Source: Aliiroseovarius sp. S1339 (GTDB lineage Bacteria > Pseudomonadota > Alphaproteobacteria > Rhodobacterales > Rhodobacteraceae). Taken from it: a stretch of 64,000 nucleotides of DNA. The notes under the pieces were generated by a model. That model ran no database searches. It had not been told where the DNA came from and saw nothing but the letters and a program-made list of their open reading frames with translations. Shown one piece after another: positions 32,687 to 41,653 of this stretch. Positions within the stretch are counted from its first letter, which is position 1; every line of letters begins with the position of its first letter. The translations under genes and the position numbers were made by a program. The stretch is from the NCBI RefSeq assembly GCF_023195695.1, contig NZ_JALPQG010000007.1, positions 186,001 to 250,000 of the forward strand, in the 5' to 3' direction.

Positions 32687-35600
32687 ATGTCACGCCAAGA
32701 CACCGCATTTTCAACCTATCAATTGTCAGACCGCTATGCCCGCCCGTCCGGCCGCGTTTTCCTGACCGGAACACAGGCGCTGGTGCGCATCATGCTGGAT
32801 CAGGCGCGGCGGGATCAGAAGGTCGGGCTGAACACCGCAGGCTTCGTTTCGGGCTATCGCGGATCGCCGCTTGGCGCGTTGGATCTTGAGTTGTGGCGCG
32901 AGAAGAAACGCGTGGCGGATAACAACATCACCTTCCTACCCGCCGTCAATGAAGACCTTGGCGCGACCGCTGTTCTGGGCGCGCAACAAGCCAGTCTGGA
33001 CCCGGACTGCGAGGTCGAGGGCGTCTTTTCCATGTGGTACGGCAAAGGGCCGGGGGTTGATCGGTCTGGCGACGCGTTGAAACACGGCAACGCCTATGGC
33101 TCGGCCCCCAAAGGTGGCGTTCTGGTGGTTGCGGGCGATGACCACGGCTGCGTCTCCTCCTCGATGCCGCATCAATCGGATGTGGCGTTCATGGCGTGGT
33201 TCATGCCCACGCTGAACCCGGCGTCTGTGGGGGAATATCTGGCGTTTGGCGAATACGGCTTTGCATTGTCGCGGTTCAGCGGCACATGGGTCGGGTTCAA
33301 GGCCATTTCGGAAACAGTCGAATCCGGCCAGTCGGTGGAATTGACCCCCGACCGCGAATTCTCGTTTCCAGCCATCGACCTGCCGCCCGGCGGATTGCAT
33401 GTGCGACAGGCCGACCTGCCCAGCCCCGAGATTGAGACGCGCATTGGCCATAAACTTGACGCCGTGCGCGCCTTTGTCGAAGCCAATCCGATTGACGAAC
33501 CCATATACGACATTGCTGACGCGAAGTTCGGGTTTGTCACCACCGGCAAGGGCCATCTGGACTTGCTAGAGGCACTGCGCCTTCTGGGCGTGGACGAAGC
33601 AAAATGCCACGCGTTGGGCATCGATATTTACAAGGTCGGTATGGTTTGGCCGCTTGCCCGCCGGGATGCGTTGCGCTTTGTACGCGGCAAGGCCGAAGTG
33701 CTGGTGGTCGAAGAAAAACGGGGCATCATCGAAAGCCAGTTCAAGGAATACTTCTATGACTGGCCGGGCGACAAACCCAACCGCATGGTGGGCAAATATG
33801 ACAGCCAAGGTGAGCCCTTGATCCCTTGGACAGGAGAGCTTAGCCCGCTGATGCTGGTTCCCATCGTGGCCGCGCGGCTGGATCAGGTTTTTCCATGCGA
33901 AAACTTCACCACGAAAGCCGCAGCACTGTTGCAACAGCCGCCCTGTGTGCTGAAAACTGAAGGTGCGTCGCGCACGCCCTATTTCTGTTCCGGCTGTCCG
34001 CACAACACGTCAACCAAGCTGCCCGATGGCAGTTCTGCCGCTTCCGGTATTGGTTGTCATGTGATGGCCAGCTGGATGAACCGCAACACGGTCGGCTATG
34101 CCCAGATGGGCGGCGAGGGCGTGCCTTGGGTCGCCACCTCCAAGTTCAACGGTGGCAAGCATATCTTCCAAAACCTTGGGGAAGGTACGTGGTATCACTC
34201 CGGCTCCCTCGCGATCCGGCAGGCCATCGCTGCGGGCACCAATATCACCTATAAAATCCTTTATAATGATGCGGTTGCGATGACCGGCGGGCAGCCCGTG
34301 GATGGTCCGATCAGTGTCGCGGGTATCGTGCAGACTTGTCGCGCCGAGGGGGTCGAGCGGATCGCGCTGTTGTCCGACGACATCAGCAAATTCTCGCATT
34401 CAGATTTCCCAAAGGGCACGACTTTCCACGACCGATCCGAGCTTGATCAGGTACAGCGCGAATTGCGCGACATTTCCGGCGTCACAGTGCTGGTCTATGA
34501 ACAAACCTGCGCCACGGAAAAACGCCGCCGCCGCAAACGCGGCACGATGGCGGACCAGAAAACCGTCCCGTATATCAACCCGCTGGTTTGTGAGGGCTGC
34601 GGCGACTGCTCGGTCGAGAGCAATTGTCTAAGCGTCGAACCGCTGGACACCGAGTTCGGGCGCAAGCGGAAGATTAACCAGTCCAACTGCAATAAGGACA
34701 TGTCCTGCCTGAATGGGTTTTGTCCCAGCTTCGTCACGATCGAAGGTGCGACCCGTCGCAAGCGTGATCCTTTGAAGCTTGATGTGGCGGCAATACTTCA
34801 GGATGTTGCGTCGCCCAAGCTGCCAAACATCTCGAACCCGTTTGACCTGTTGGTGACGGGTGTGGGCGGAACTGGTGTGGTGACAGTTGGTGCGTTGATC
34901 ACGATGGCTGCCCATCTGGAAGGCAAGGGGTCAAGCGTGCTGGACTTCACTGGCTTTGCCCAGAAGTTCGGCACGGTTCTTAGTTATATCCGATTGGGTG
35001 ACTCGCCCAAAGCTGTGCATCAAGTGCGCATCGACAAAGGGTCGGCGGATGCGGTGATCGGCTGCGATATGGTTGTATCTTCTTCGCCCAAAGCGTCGGT
35101 GCATTACCAGCCCGGCACCAAAGTCGTTTTGAACCGAGCCGAGATGCCGACGGGCGATCTTGTCCTGTCGCGCGATGCAAGTCTGCAAATTGACGTGCGC
35201 GAAGCTGCGGTCAAGACGGCGGTCGGGGCGGAAAACGTTGCAGGATTCGACGCGAACCATGCCGCAGAAACCCTTTTAGGCGATACCGTGTATGCCAATG
35301 TCATCATGCTGGGCTATGCGTGGCAAATGGGTCTTGTGCCGGTGTCGGAGGTCGCGCTGAAACAGGCGATCCAACTGAACGCCGTGAAGGTGCCGGAAAA
35401 CACGCGCGCCTTCGATCTTGGCCGTGTTCTGGCCGCCGCACCCGATCGCGTGGCGTTGGATGATCCGAAACCATCAGCGGATCAAAAACCGGCGGATCTG
35501 ATTGAGGCGCGTGCGGCTTTCCTGACGGACTACCAGAACGCGGCCTATGCTGACCGCTATCGACTGACCCTTGCGAATTTTGCGGCACAGTTGCCGGATG

Positions 35601-36115
35601 GATTGCGGGCCGATTTGCTTTCTGCTGCGGCAAAAAGCCTGTTCAAACTTATGTCCTATAAAGACGAATACGAGGTGGCGCGGCTGCACACGCAAATGGG
35701 GTTCGCCGACCAGTTGAAGCAGGAATTTGAGGAAGGGTATTCAGTGAAATACCACTTTGCGCCGCCCCTTTTGCCGCTGGGCAAGGATGCACGCGGACGT
35801 CCGCGTAAACGTGCCTTCGGGCCGTGGATGCGCCCGGTCTTAACGGGGTTGGCCCGACTGAAGTCCTTGCGTGGCACCATGTTTGACCCGTTTGGCTATA
35901 CAGCAGAACGCCGCGAGGAAGTGGAGTTGATTGCATGGTATGAAAACGGATTGCGGACGATGTCGGGCCGGGTCAGTGAACACAACGCAGATGATGTGCG
36001 TGAGTTCCTGTCTGCCCCGCTTGAGATGCGCGGATACGGCCGGGTTAAGCGGGCGTCGGTGGCTGAGGTCAAGCCGCAAGCTGACGCAGCGCTGAACCGC
36101 ATGTTGTCTGCCTAG
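32687..36115 (+). CDS. Indolepyruvate:ferredoxin oxidoreductase, fused alpha-gamma subunits
   Basis: This 1142-residue enzyme oxidatively decarboxylates aryl or branched 2-oxo acids to acyl-CoA with reduction of ferredoxin. In order: an N-terminal pyrimidine-binding domain (GFVSGYRGSPLGALD), a TPP domain with the CSGCPHNTST and GIGCHVMASWM motifs (about 440-480), a ferredoxin-like cysteine cluster (CEGCGDCSVESNCLSV, SNCNKDMSCLNGFCP), and a C-terminal gamma-type domain (LLVTGVGGTGVVTVGALI). The fusion is the usual proteobacterial form. ATG 32687 was chosen for AGGAGG nine bases upstream. It is probably regulated by the divergent Lrp-type gene. Confidence 0.93.
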   Translation: MSRQDTAFSTYQLSDRYARPSGRVFLTGTQALVRIMLDQARRDQKVGLNTAGFVSGYRGSPLGALDLELWREKKRVADNNITFLPAVNEDLGATAVLGAQQASLDPDCEVEGVFSMWYGKGPGVDRSGDALKHGNAYGSAPKGGVLVVAGDDHGCVSSSMPHQSDVAFMAWFMPTLNPASVGEYLAFGEYGFALSRFSGTWVGFKAISETVESGQSVELTPDREFSFPAIDLPPGGLHVRQADLPSPEIETRIGHKLDAVRAFVEANPIDEPIYDIADAKFGFVTTGKGHLDLLEALRLLGVDEAKCHALGIDIYKVGMVWPLARRDALRFVRGKAEVLVVEEKRGIIESQFKEYFYDWPGDKPNRMVGKYDSQGEPLIPWTGELSPLMLVPIVAARLDQVFPCENFTTKAAALLQQPPCVLKTEGASRTPYFCSGCPHNTSTKLPDGSSAASGIGCHVMASWMNRNTVGYAQMGGEGVPWVATSKFNGGKHIFQNLGEGTWYHSGSLAIRQAIAAGTNITYKILYNDAVAMTGGQPVDGPISVAGIVQTCRAEGVERIALLSDDISKFSHSDFPKGTTFHDRSELDQVQRELRDISGVTVLVYEQTCATEKRRRRKRGTMADQKTVPYINPLVCEGCGDCSVESNCLSVEPLDTEFGRKRKINQSNCNKDMSCLNGFCPSFVTIEGATRRKRDPLKLDVAAILQDVASPKLPNISNPFDLLVTGVGGTGVVTVGALITMAAHLEGKGSSVLDFTGFAQKFGTVLSYIRLGDSPKAVHQVRIDKGSADAVIGCDMVVSSSPKASVHYQPGTKVVLNRAEMPTGDLVLSRDASLQIDVREAAVKTAVGAENVAGFDANHAAETLLGDTVYANVIMLGYAWQMGLVPVSEVALKQAIQLNAVKVPENTRAFDLGRVLAAAPDRVALDDPKPSADQKPADLIEARAAFLTDYQNAAYADRYRLTLANFAAQLPDGLRADLLSAAAKSLFKLMSYKDEYEVARLHTQMGFADQLKQEFEEGYSVKYHFAPPLLPLGKDARGRPRKRAFGPWMRPVLTGLARLKSLRGTMFDPFGYTAERREEVELIAWYENGLRTMSGRVSEHNADDVREFLSAPLEMRGYGRVKRASVAEVKPQADAALNRMLSA

Positions 36116-36194
36116 TCTGAAGCCTGTACATTCCGACGTTCTTGGACTTTGCGAATTAATGCTCGTGTCCGGGTGAACCAATAAGGAGCATGGC

Positions 36195-37175
36195 ATGGGT
36201 TTGCTGCAAGACGGTAAGTGGGTCGACCAATGGTATGATACGAAGTCCAGCGGCGGGCGGTTTCTGCGCAAAGCCCCGCAGTTTCGCAACTGGGTCACGG
36301 CTGATGGATCGGCAGGGCCAAGCGGCGAAGCAGGTTTCAAGGCCGAACCGGATCGCTATCATTTATATGTTTCGCTTGCCTGCCCGTGGGCGCATCGCAC
36401 ACTGATCTTGCGTGCGCTCAAGGGGTTGGAAGGCATGATCCCGATCTCGATTGTTCATTGGTATATGGCGCAGGATGGTTGGACCTTTCAGCCGGTTGAC
36501 GGATCGATGCCCGACACCGTCAACGGGGCGCAGTTCATGCATCAGGTCTATACCACCGCGCAATCAGATTACTCGGGCCGGGTGACGGTGCCTGTTCTTT
36601 GGGACAAGAAAAACAAGACGATTGTTTCCAATGAGTCTTCCGAGATCATCCGCATGTTCAACGCGGCTTTTGACGGTGTCGGCGCTACGCCGGGCGACTA
36701 CTATCCCGCGCCGCTTAGAGATGAAATCGACACCCTGAACGACCGGATTTATAGCACCGTCAACAATGGCGTTTACAAGGCCGGGTTTGCCACTTCGCAA
36801 GAGGCTTACGAAGAAGCCGTCGTGCCGCTGTTCGACACTTTGGACGACCTTGAAAAGCGGCTGTCCACGCAACGATACCTGACCGGCAGTACCATCACCG
36901 AAGCTGACTGGCGCCTGTTCACCACGCTGGTTCGGTTCGACCCGGTCTATGTCGGGCACTTTAAATGCAACCTTCGCCGGATTGTCGACTACCCGAACCT
37001 GTGGGGCTATGTGCGCGATCTTTATCAACAGACGGGCATCGCTGAGACGGTGGATATGGTGCATATCAAAAACCACTATTACGCCAGCCACGACACAATC
37101 AATCCAAGCGGTGTTGTACCGAAAGGGCCGGATGTTGATTTCAACGCGCCACATGATCGCGCGAAGCTGGCGTAA
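36195..37175 (+). CDS. Glutathionyl-hydroquinone reductase (omega-class GST, YqjG/ECM4 family)
   Basis: A 326-residue glutathione transferase of the xi/YqjG type that removes glutathione from glutathionyl-hydroquinones through a cysteine. The catalytic Cys63 is in the family motif SLACPWAHRTLILRALKGL. The thioredoxin-like half is followed by the helical domain (LTGSTITEADWRLFTTLVRFDPVYVGHFKCN). AAGGAG precedes the ATG. It lies tail to tail with an Lrp gene (3-base gap). Single gene; a role in quinone or oxidative stress defence is likely. Confidence 0.92.
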   Translation: MGLLQDGKWVDQWYDTKSSGGRFLRKAPQFRNWVTADGSAGPSGEAGFKAEPDRYHLYVSLACPWAHRTLILRALKGLEGMIPISIVHWYMAQDGWTFQPVDGSMPDTVNGAQFMHQVYTTAQSDYSGRVTVPVLWDKKNKTIVSNESSEIIRMFNAAFDGVGATPGDYYPAPLRDEIDTLNDRIYSTVNNGVYKAGFATSQEAYEEAVVPLFDTLDDLEKRLSTQRYLTGSTITEADWRLFTTLVRFDPVYVGHFKCNLRRIVDYPNLWGYVRDLYQQTGIAETVDMVHIKNHYYASHDTINPSGVVPKGPDVDFNAPHDRAKLA

Positions 37176-37178
37176 AGG

Positions 37179-37637
37179 CTATTCGACGGTCGGGAAAACT
37201 GCGGTTTTCTTGACCGTCCCATAGACAAAACTGGTGTCGATCGAGGCGATGCCTCCGATTGGATGGATGCGATTGCGGATGAAATCCTCATACGCATCCA
37301 GATCAGACACCACGACGCGCAATTGGTAATCCGTGGCCCCGGTCAGAACATGGCATTCCAGCACCTCGTCAATCGACATAACGCGCCGCTCAAAGCGCTG
37401 CACGTCCTCGGCGTTGTGACGTTCCAGCCGGATGCGGACAAAAACCGTGATCGGCAAACCATAGGCTGCCGCGTCCGCTTCGACGGCAAAGCCGCGAATG
37501 GCACCCGAACTTTCAAGATTGCGCAAACGGCGCAGGCAAGGCGACGGCGACAGGTTCACAGCCTCGGCCAGATCCTGATTGGTCATGCGGCCGTTCTGCT
37601 GCAAAGCGCGAATAATTTGACGATCTTTTTGATCCAA
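37179..37637 (-). CDS. Lrp/AsnC-family regulator, MdeR-like
   Basis: A 152-residue Lrp/AsnC regulator with helix-turn-helix IIRALQQNGRMTNQDLAEAVNLSPSPCLRRLRNLESSG and the effector domain VMSIDEVLECHVLTGATDYQLRVVVSDLDAYEDFI. It diverges from methionine gamma-lyase across 114 bases. The same arrangement (Lrp-type MdeR divergent from mdeA-mdeB) is known from Pseudomonas putida, so a methionine-responsive activator of the two downstream genes is the best guess. Confidence 0.9.
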   Translation of the reverse strand: MDQKDRQIIRALQQNGRMTNQDLAEAVNLSPSPCLRRLRNLESSGAIRGFAVEADAAAYGLPITVFVRIRLERHNAEDVQRFERRVMSIDEVLECHVLTGATDYQLRVVVSDLDAYEDFIRNRIHPIGGIASIDTSFVYGTVKKTAVFPTVE

Positions 37638-37751
37638 CTGCGACTCCTTTGGCAGGAAATGCTAATATTGATGTCAAAAGTGGCATAATTCGCAATCTCT
37701 GCAAAGCCCGAATCCGGTACGATTGTAGCAAGACTTGAAAAGGAGCTTGCC

Positions 37752-38960
37752 ATGTCCACGTCCGCCAAGACCGGTTTTGCCACACGCGCCATCCACCACG
37801 CCTATGACCCGCAGGATTACGAAGGGGCGCTGACGCCTCCGCTTCACCTGACATCTACTTTCGCGTTTGAAACAGCCGAAGCGGGCGGCGAGATGTTTGC
37901 GGGCGAGCGTCCGGGCTATATCTATTCGCGCATCTCAAACCCAACCTGCGATCTGCTGGAACAACGCATCGCGACGTTGGAAGGGGCCGAGGCCGGGTTG
38001 GCCTTGTCGTCGGGCATGGGTGCAATCACCGCGACCCTTTGGACGCTACTTTCGCCCGGGGACGAGGTTATCGTGGACAAGACGCTTTATGGCTGCACCT
38101 TCGCCTTCATGCAGCACGGGCTGGCGAAATGGGGCGTGAAGATCACACATGTCGACATGACTGACCCGGACAACCTGCGCACCAAAATCAGCGACAAAAC
38201 CCGCGTGGTGTATTTCGAAACACCCGCCAATCCGAACATGCGGTTGGTGAATATCGCGGCGGTGTCGGATATCGCGCACGCGTCGGGCGCGACGGTGGTG
38301 GTGGACAACACCTATGCCACGCCATACCTGACCCGCCCGATTGAACATGGCGCAGATATCGTGCTGCATTCCGCCACCAAATATCTGGGGGGCCACGGTG
38401 ACGTCGTGGCTGGCCTCGTGGTCGGCACGTTAGAGCAGATCACCGAAATCCGCCTTGTTGGTATGAAGGATATGACCGGCGCTGTGATGGCACCTTTCAA
38501 TGCGATGTTGATCCTGCGCGGTCTGAAAACACTGGCGCTGCGGATGGATCGGCATTGTGCTTCGGCCATGACATTGGCCAAGTGGTTAGAGGCTCATCCG
38601 TCGGTGAATGTGGTGCATTTCCCCGGACTTGAAAGCTTCCCCCAACACGAAGTCGCCAAAGCTCAGATGGACCAATCTGGCGCAATGATTGCGTTCGAGG
38701 TGGACGGAGGCCTTGCTGGTGGCATCGCAATGATGAACCGCCTGACGATGATCCAGCGCGCTGTATCACTTGGTGATGCGGAAACGCTGATCCAGCATCC
38801 GGTCTCGATGACCCATTCGACTTACGCACCCGAAGAACGCGCTGAGCATGGTATCTCGGACGGGCTAATCCGCTTGTCTGTCGGGCTGGAAGAGGTTGAG
38901 GATATTCTGGCTGATCTGGATGCCGCGCTGACCCCGGTCATGCGACACGCCGCAGAATAA
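37752..38960 (+). CDS. mdeA: Methionine gamma-lyase
   Basis: A 402-residue PLP enzyme of the Cys/Met metabolism family that splits methionine into methanethiol, ammonia and 2-oxobutanoate. The PLP lysine is Lys210 (HSATKYLGGHGD). Cys115 in TLYGCTFAFMQHGL corresponds to the cysteine that marks true methionine gamma-lyases rather than cystathionine enzymes. The YSRISNPTCDLLEQRIATLEG phosphate and partner-subunit loop is present. The context agrees: a divergent Lrp regulator and a downstream 2-oxo acid dehydrogenase-like gene. GGAG precedes the ATG. Confidence 0.9.
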   Translation: MSTSAKTGFATRAIHHAYDPQDYEGALTPPLHLTSTFAFETAEAGGEMFAGERPGYIYSRISNPTCDLLEQRIATLEGAEAGLALSSGMGAITATLWTLLSPGDEVIVDKTLYGCTFAFMQHGLAKWGVKITHVDMTDPDNLRTKISDKTRVVYFETPANPNMRLVNIAAVSDIAHASGATVVVDNTYATPYLTRPIEHGADIVLHSATKYLGGHGDVVAGLVVGTLEQITEIRLVGMKDMTGAVMAPFNAMLILRGLKTLALRMDRHCASAMTLAKWLEAHPSVNVVHFPGLESFPQHEVAKAQMDQSGAMIAFEVDGGLAGGIAMMNRLTMIQRAVSLGDAETLIQHPVSMTHSTYAPEERAEHGISDGLIRLSVGLEEVEDILADLDAALTPVMRHAAE

Positions 38961-39109
38961 GCTGGCGTCCGGGCGGTGTGGGCCGCCAGATGCGACTTGC
39001 AACATTGATCGAAAATGCCGGTATGCAGCATCAGACACCTGCCATACCATAGCGTCGTCGCGCGTGCCTAAGCCGCGCATGACAGACGCTTAGACCAAGG
39101 GACAACGCC

Positions 39110-41512
39110 ATGACGCCGCAGGACGCCGCCAAACAGACCGCAGACATCCAGCATCTCAAGACCATCGAACAACGGCTTTTGTGGCTGTCGCATTGGATGA
39201 TCCACCACGCCAACCATATCCGCCCGAAGGCGGACGGGATCAAGATCGGCGGTCATCAGGCGTCGTCCGCATCCATGGTGTCGATCATGACGGCGTTGTA
39301 TTTTTCGACCCTAAAGCCCGAGGATCGGGTGGCGGTGAAGCCCCATGCAAGTCCGATTTTTCATGCGATGCAGTATCTGATGGGCAGTCAGACGCGCGAG
39401 AAGATGGAGAATTTCCGCGGCTATGGCGGCGTGCAAAGCTACCCTTCGCGCACCAAGGATATCGACGATGTGGATTTCTCGACCGGGTCGGTGGGGCTGG
39501 GCGTGGCGATCACGTCGTTCGCCTCGATAATTCAGGATTACATCACCGCTAAGCCCTGGGGCAAAGACGCGCCGATGGGTCGGATGGTGGCGCTGGCGGG
39601 CGACGCAGAGCTGGACGAGGGCAATATCTATGAGTGCCTTCAGGAAGGCTGGAAGAACGACCTGCGCAACACGTGGTGGATCATTGATTATAACCGCCAA
39701 TCGCTTGATGGTATCGTGCGTGAAGGTCTGTTTGAACGGGTCGAAAAGATCTTTGACGCTTTCGGCTGGGACGTCGTGCGGATCAAACATGGCGTGCTGC
39801 AACGTGCGGCGTTTGCAGAGCCGGGCGGCGAGGCATTGCGCGACTGGATCGACGCCTGCCCGAACCAGCAATATTCGGCGCTGACCTATATGGGCGGCGC
39901 GGTTTGGCGCAAGCGTCTGATGGATGATCTGGGCGATCAGGGGGACGTGACCGCGTTGATCGACCGGCGCACGGACGACGAACTGGCGGACCTGATGGAA
40001 AACCTTGGCGGCAACTGCGTTGAGACAATGGCCGAGACTTTCGCCGCCATTGACCACGACCGCCCGACCTGTTTTCTGGCCTACACGATTAAGGGTTGGG
40101 GCACACCGATTGCGGGCCACAAGGACAACCACGGTGGGTTGATGAACAAGACGCAGTTTGCCGAATGGCAGGCCGATATGAGTGTGCCCGATGGGCAGGA
40201 ATGGGAACCGCTTGCGACCGTCGACGACCCCGCCACGCTTCAGAATTTTCTGGCGAGCGTGCCGTTCTTCGCCAAAGGCACACGGCGGTTTGCCGATGAC
40301 AAGCTGGACGTGCCAGCGATTGAGCTGAGCGCGGATCGCGAGATTTCGACCCAGATGGCGTTTGGCAAGGTGTTGGATGATCTGTCGAAAGGCGACAGTG
40401 ATCTGGCGGCTCGGATCGTGACAACCTCGCCCGATGTGACGGGCACCACCAATCTTGGTCCGTGGGTAAACCGGCGCAAACTTTTCGCCCGCACCGCGCA
40501 GGCCGATGCGTTCATCGAACACCGTATTCCGTCGACCGCGAAGTGGGAATTCACACCCGAAGGCCAGCATATCGAGCTGGGCATTGCCGAAATGAACCTG
40601 ATGCTGCTGCTGGGTGCGGCTGGGCTGAGCCACAGCCTGTTTGGCAAGCGGCTGATCCCCATTGGCACGGTCTATGACCCGTTTGTTTGCCGTGGCCTCG
40701 ATGCGCTTAACTACGCCTGTTATCAGGATGCGCGGTTCTTGTTGGTTGGCACGCCGTCCGGTGTGACGTTGGCACCCGAAGGCGGCGCGCACCAGTCTAT
40801 CGGTACGCCCCTGATCGGCATGTCGCAGGACGGGCTTGCCGCGTTTGAACCTGCTTTTGCTGATGAGTTGGCGGTGATCATGCAATGGGCGTTCGACTAT
40901 CTGCAGCGCGACGGCGAGGGCGATCCTGACGAGCGCACGTGGCTGCGGGACGAAACCGGTGGCAGCGTCTATTTGCGCCTGACCACCAACCCGATTGAGC
41001 AGCCGGGCAAACGCCACGACGATGCGTTCCTGCAAGGGGCCATCGACGGGGCATATTGGCTGCGCAAACCGGGTCCGAATTGCGAGGTGGTGATCGCCTA
41101 TCAGGGGTCCGTCGCGCCCGAGGCAATCAAGGCAGCTGGCATGATCGGCGAAGGTCGTCGCGACGTTGGTGTGTTGGCGGTGACGTCGGCGGACCGTCTG
41201 AACGCAGGCTGGACCGCCGCGCAACGTGCCCGCGCACGTGGCAATACCAGAGCCATGTCTCATATCGAGCATTTGATGCAGGTTCTGCCACCGCATTGCA
41301 AGCTGGTGACGGTGATTGACGGACACCCCGCGACGCTTGCGTGGCTGGGCAGCGTCGTCGGACACCAAACCATTCCGTTGGGGGTCGAACATTTCGGCCA
41401 AACCGGGACAATCGCTGATCTTTATCGCCACCACGGCATTGATGCCGAGGCGATTGTCGAAAAGGTTCACGGCCTGACTGCTGGCAGACCCGTCCGCACG
41501 CCAATTTCGTAG
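39110..41512 (+). CDS. mdeB: AceE-like 2-oxo acid dehydrogenase E1 (probable 2-oxobutanoate dehydrogenase, MdeB)
   Basis: An 800-residue thiamine-diphosphate enzyme resembling the homodimeric pyruvate dehydrogenase E1 and transketolase. The TPP motif is GDAELDEGNIYECLQEGWKNDLRNTWWIIDYNRQSLD (about 165-201). The pyrimidine domain begins near 410 (ISTQMAFGKVLDDLSKGD), and GAAGLSHSLFGKRLIPIGTVYDPFVCRG and the C-terminal transketolase fold follow. Alphaproteobacteria usually have heterodimeric pyruvate dehydrogenase. This second type, 149 bases after methionine gamma-lyase, matches MdeB of Pseudomonas putida, which acts on 2-oxobutanoate. No E2 or E3 gene is adjacent, so it would borrow them. Confidence 0.87.
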   Translation: MTPQDAAKQTADIQHLKTIEQRLLWLSHWMIHHANHIRPKADGIKIGGHQASSASMVSIMTALYFSTLKPEDRVAVKPHASPIFHAMQYLMGSQTREKMENFRGYGGVQSYPSRTKDIDDVDFSTGSVGLGVAITSFASIIQDYITAKPWGKDAPMGRMVALAGDAELDEGNIYECLQEGWKNDLRNTWWIIDYNRQSLDGIVREGLFERVEKIFDAFGWDVVRIKHGVLQRAAFAEPGGEALRDWIDACPNQQYSALTYMGGAVWRKRLMDDLGDQGDVTALIDRRTDDELADLMENLGGNCVETMAETFAAIDHDRPTCFLAYTIKGWGTPIAGHKDNHGGLMNKTQFAEWQADMSVPDGQEWEPLATVDDPATLQNFLASVPFFAKGTRRFADDKLDVPAIELSADREISTQMAFGKVLDDLSKGDSDLAARIVTTSPDVTGTTNLGPWVNRRKLFARTAQADAFIEHRIPSTAKWEFTPEGQHIELGIAEMNLMLLLGAAGLSHSLFGKRLIPIGTVYDPFVCRGLDALNYACYQDARFLLVGTPSGVTLAPEGGAHQSIGTPLIGMSQDGLAAFEPAFADELAVIMQWAFDYLQRDGEGDPDERTWLRDETGGSVYLRLTTNPIEQPGKRHDDAFLQGAIDGAYWLRKPGPNCEVVIAYQGSVAPEAIKAAGMIGEGRRDVGVLAVTSADRLNAGWTAAQRARARGNTRAMSHIEHLMQVLPPHCKLVTVIDGHPATLAWLGSVVGHQTIPLGVEHFGQTGTIADLYRHHGIDAEAIVEKVHGLTAGRPVRTPIS

Positions 41513-41521
41513 CACCCGTGC

Positions 41522-41571
41522 CGCGCTGCAACGCAAACGCTGGCGATTTGCCAAACGCGGCTTGCAGCGCG
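41522..41571. repeat. Long inverted repeat between mdeB and the GT2 gene
   Basis: CGCGCTGCAA at 41522-41531 is repeated as its reverse complement at 41562-41571, with a smaller inner stem (GCAAA/TTTGC) in the 30-base loop. There is no T-run, so it is not a standard terminator. It could be an mRNA 3'-end structure or an operator. Confidence 0.4.
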
Positions 41572-41653
41572 CATTCGTCCCGGCATATTCTTCCCAAATT
41601 AACGAGCGTTTGCGACGTCAAAGCCGTGAATACCAAATGTGGGACGTGACAAT

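Noticed and set aside
39311-41554. A 747-codon open frame on the minus strand opposite the 2-oxo acid dehydrogenase gene
   Set aside because: It mirrors a well-supported family member on the plus strand, its residues show no fold or motif, and long antisense frames are common in DNA with this codon bias.
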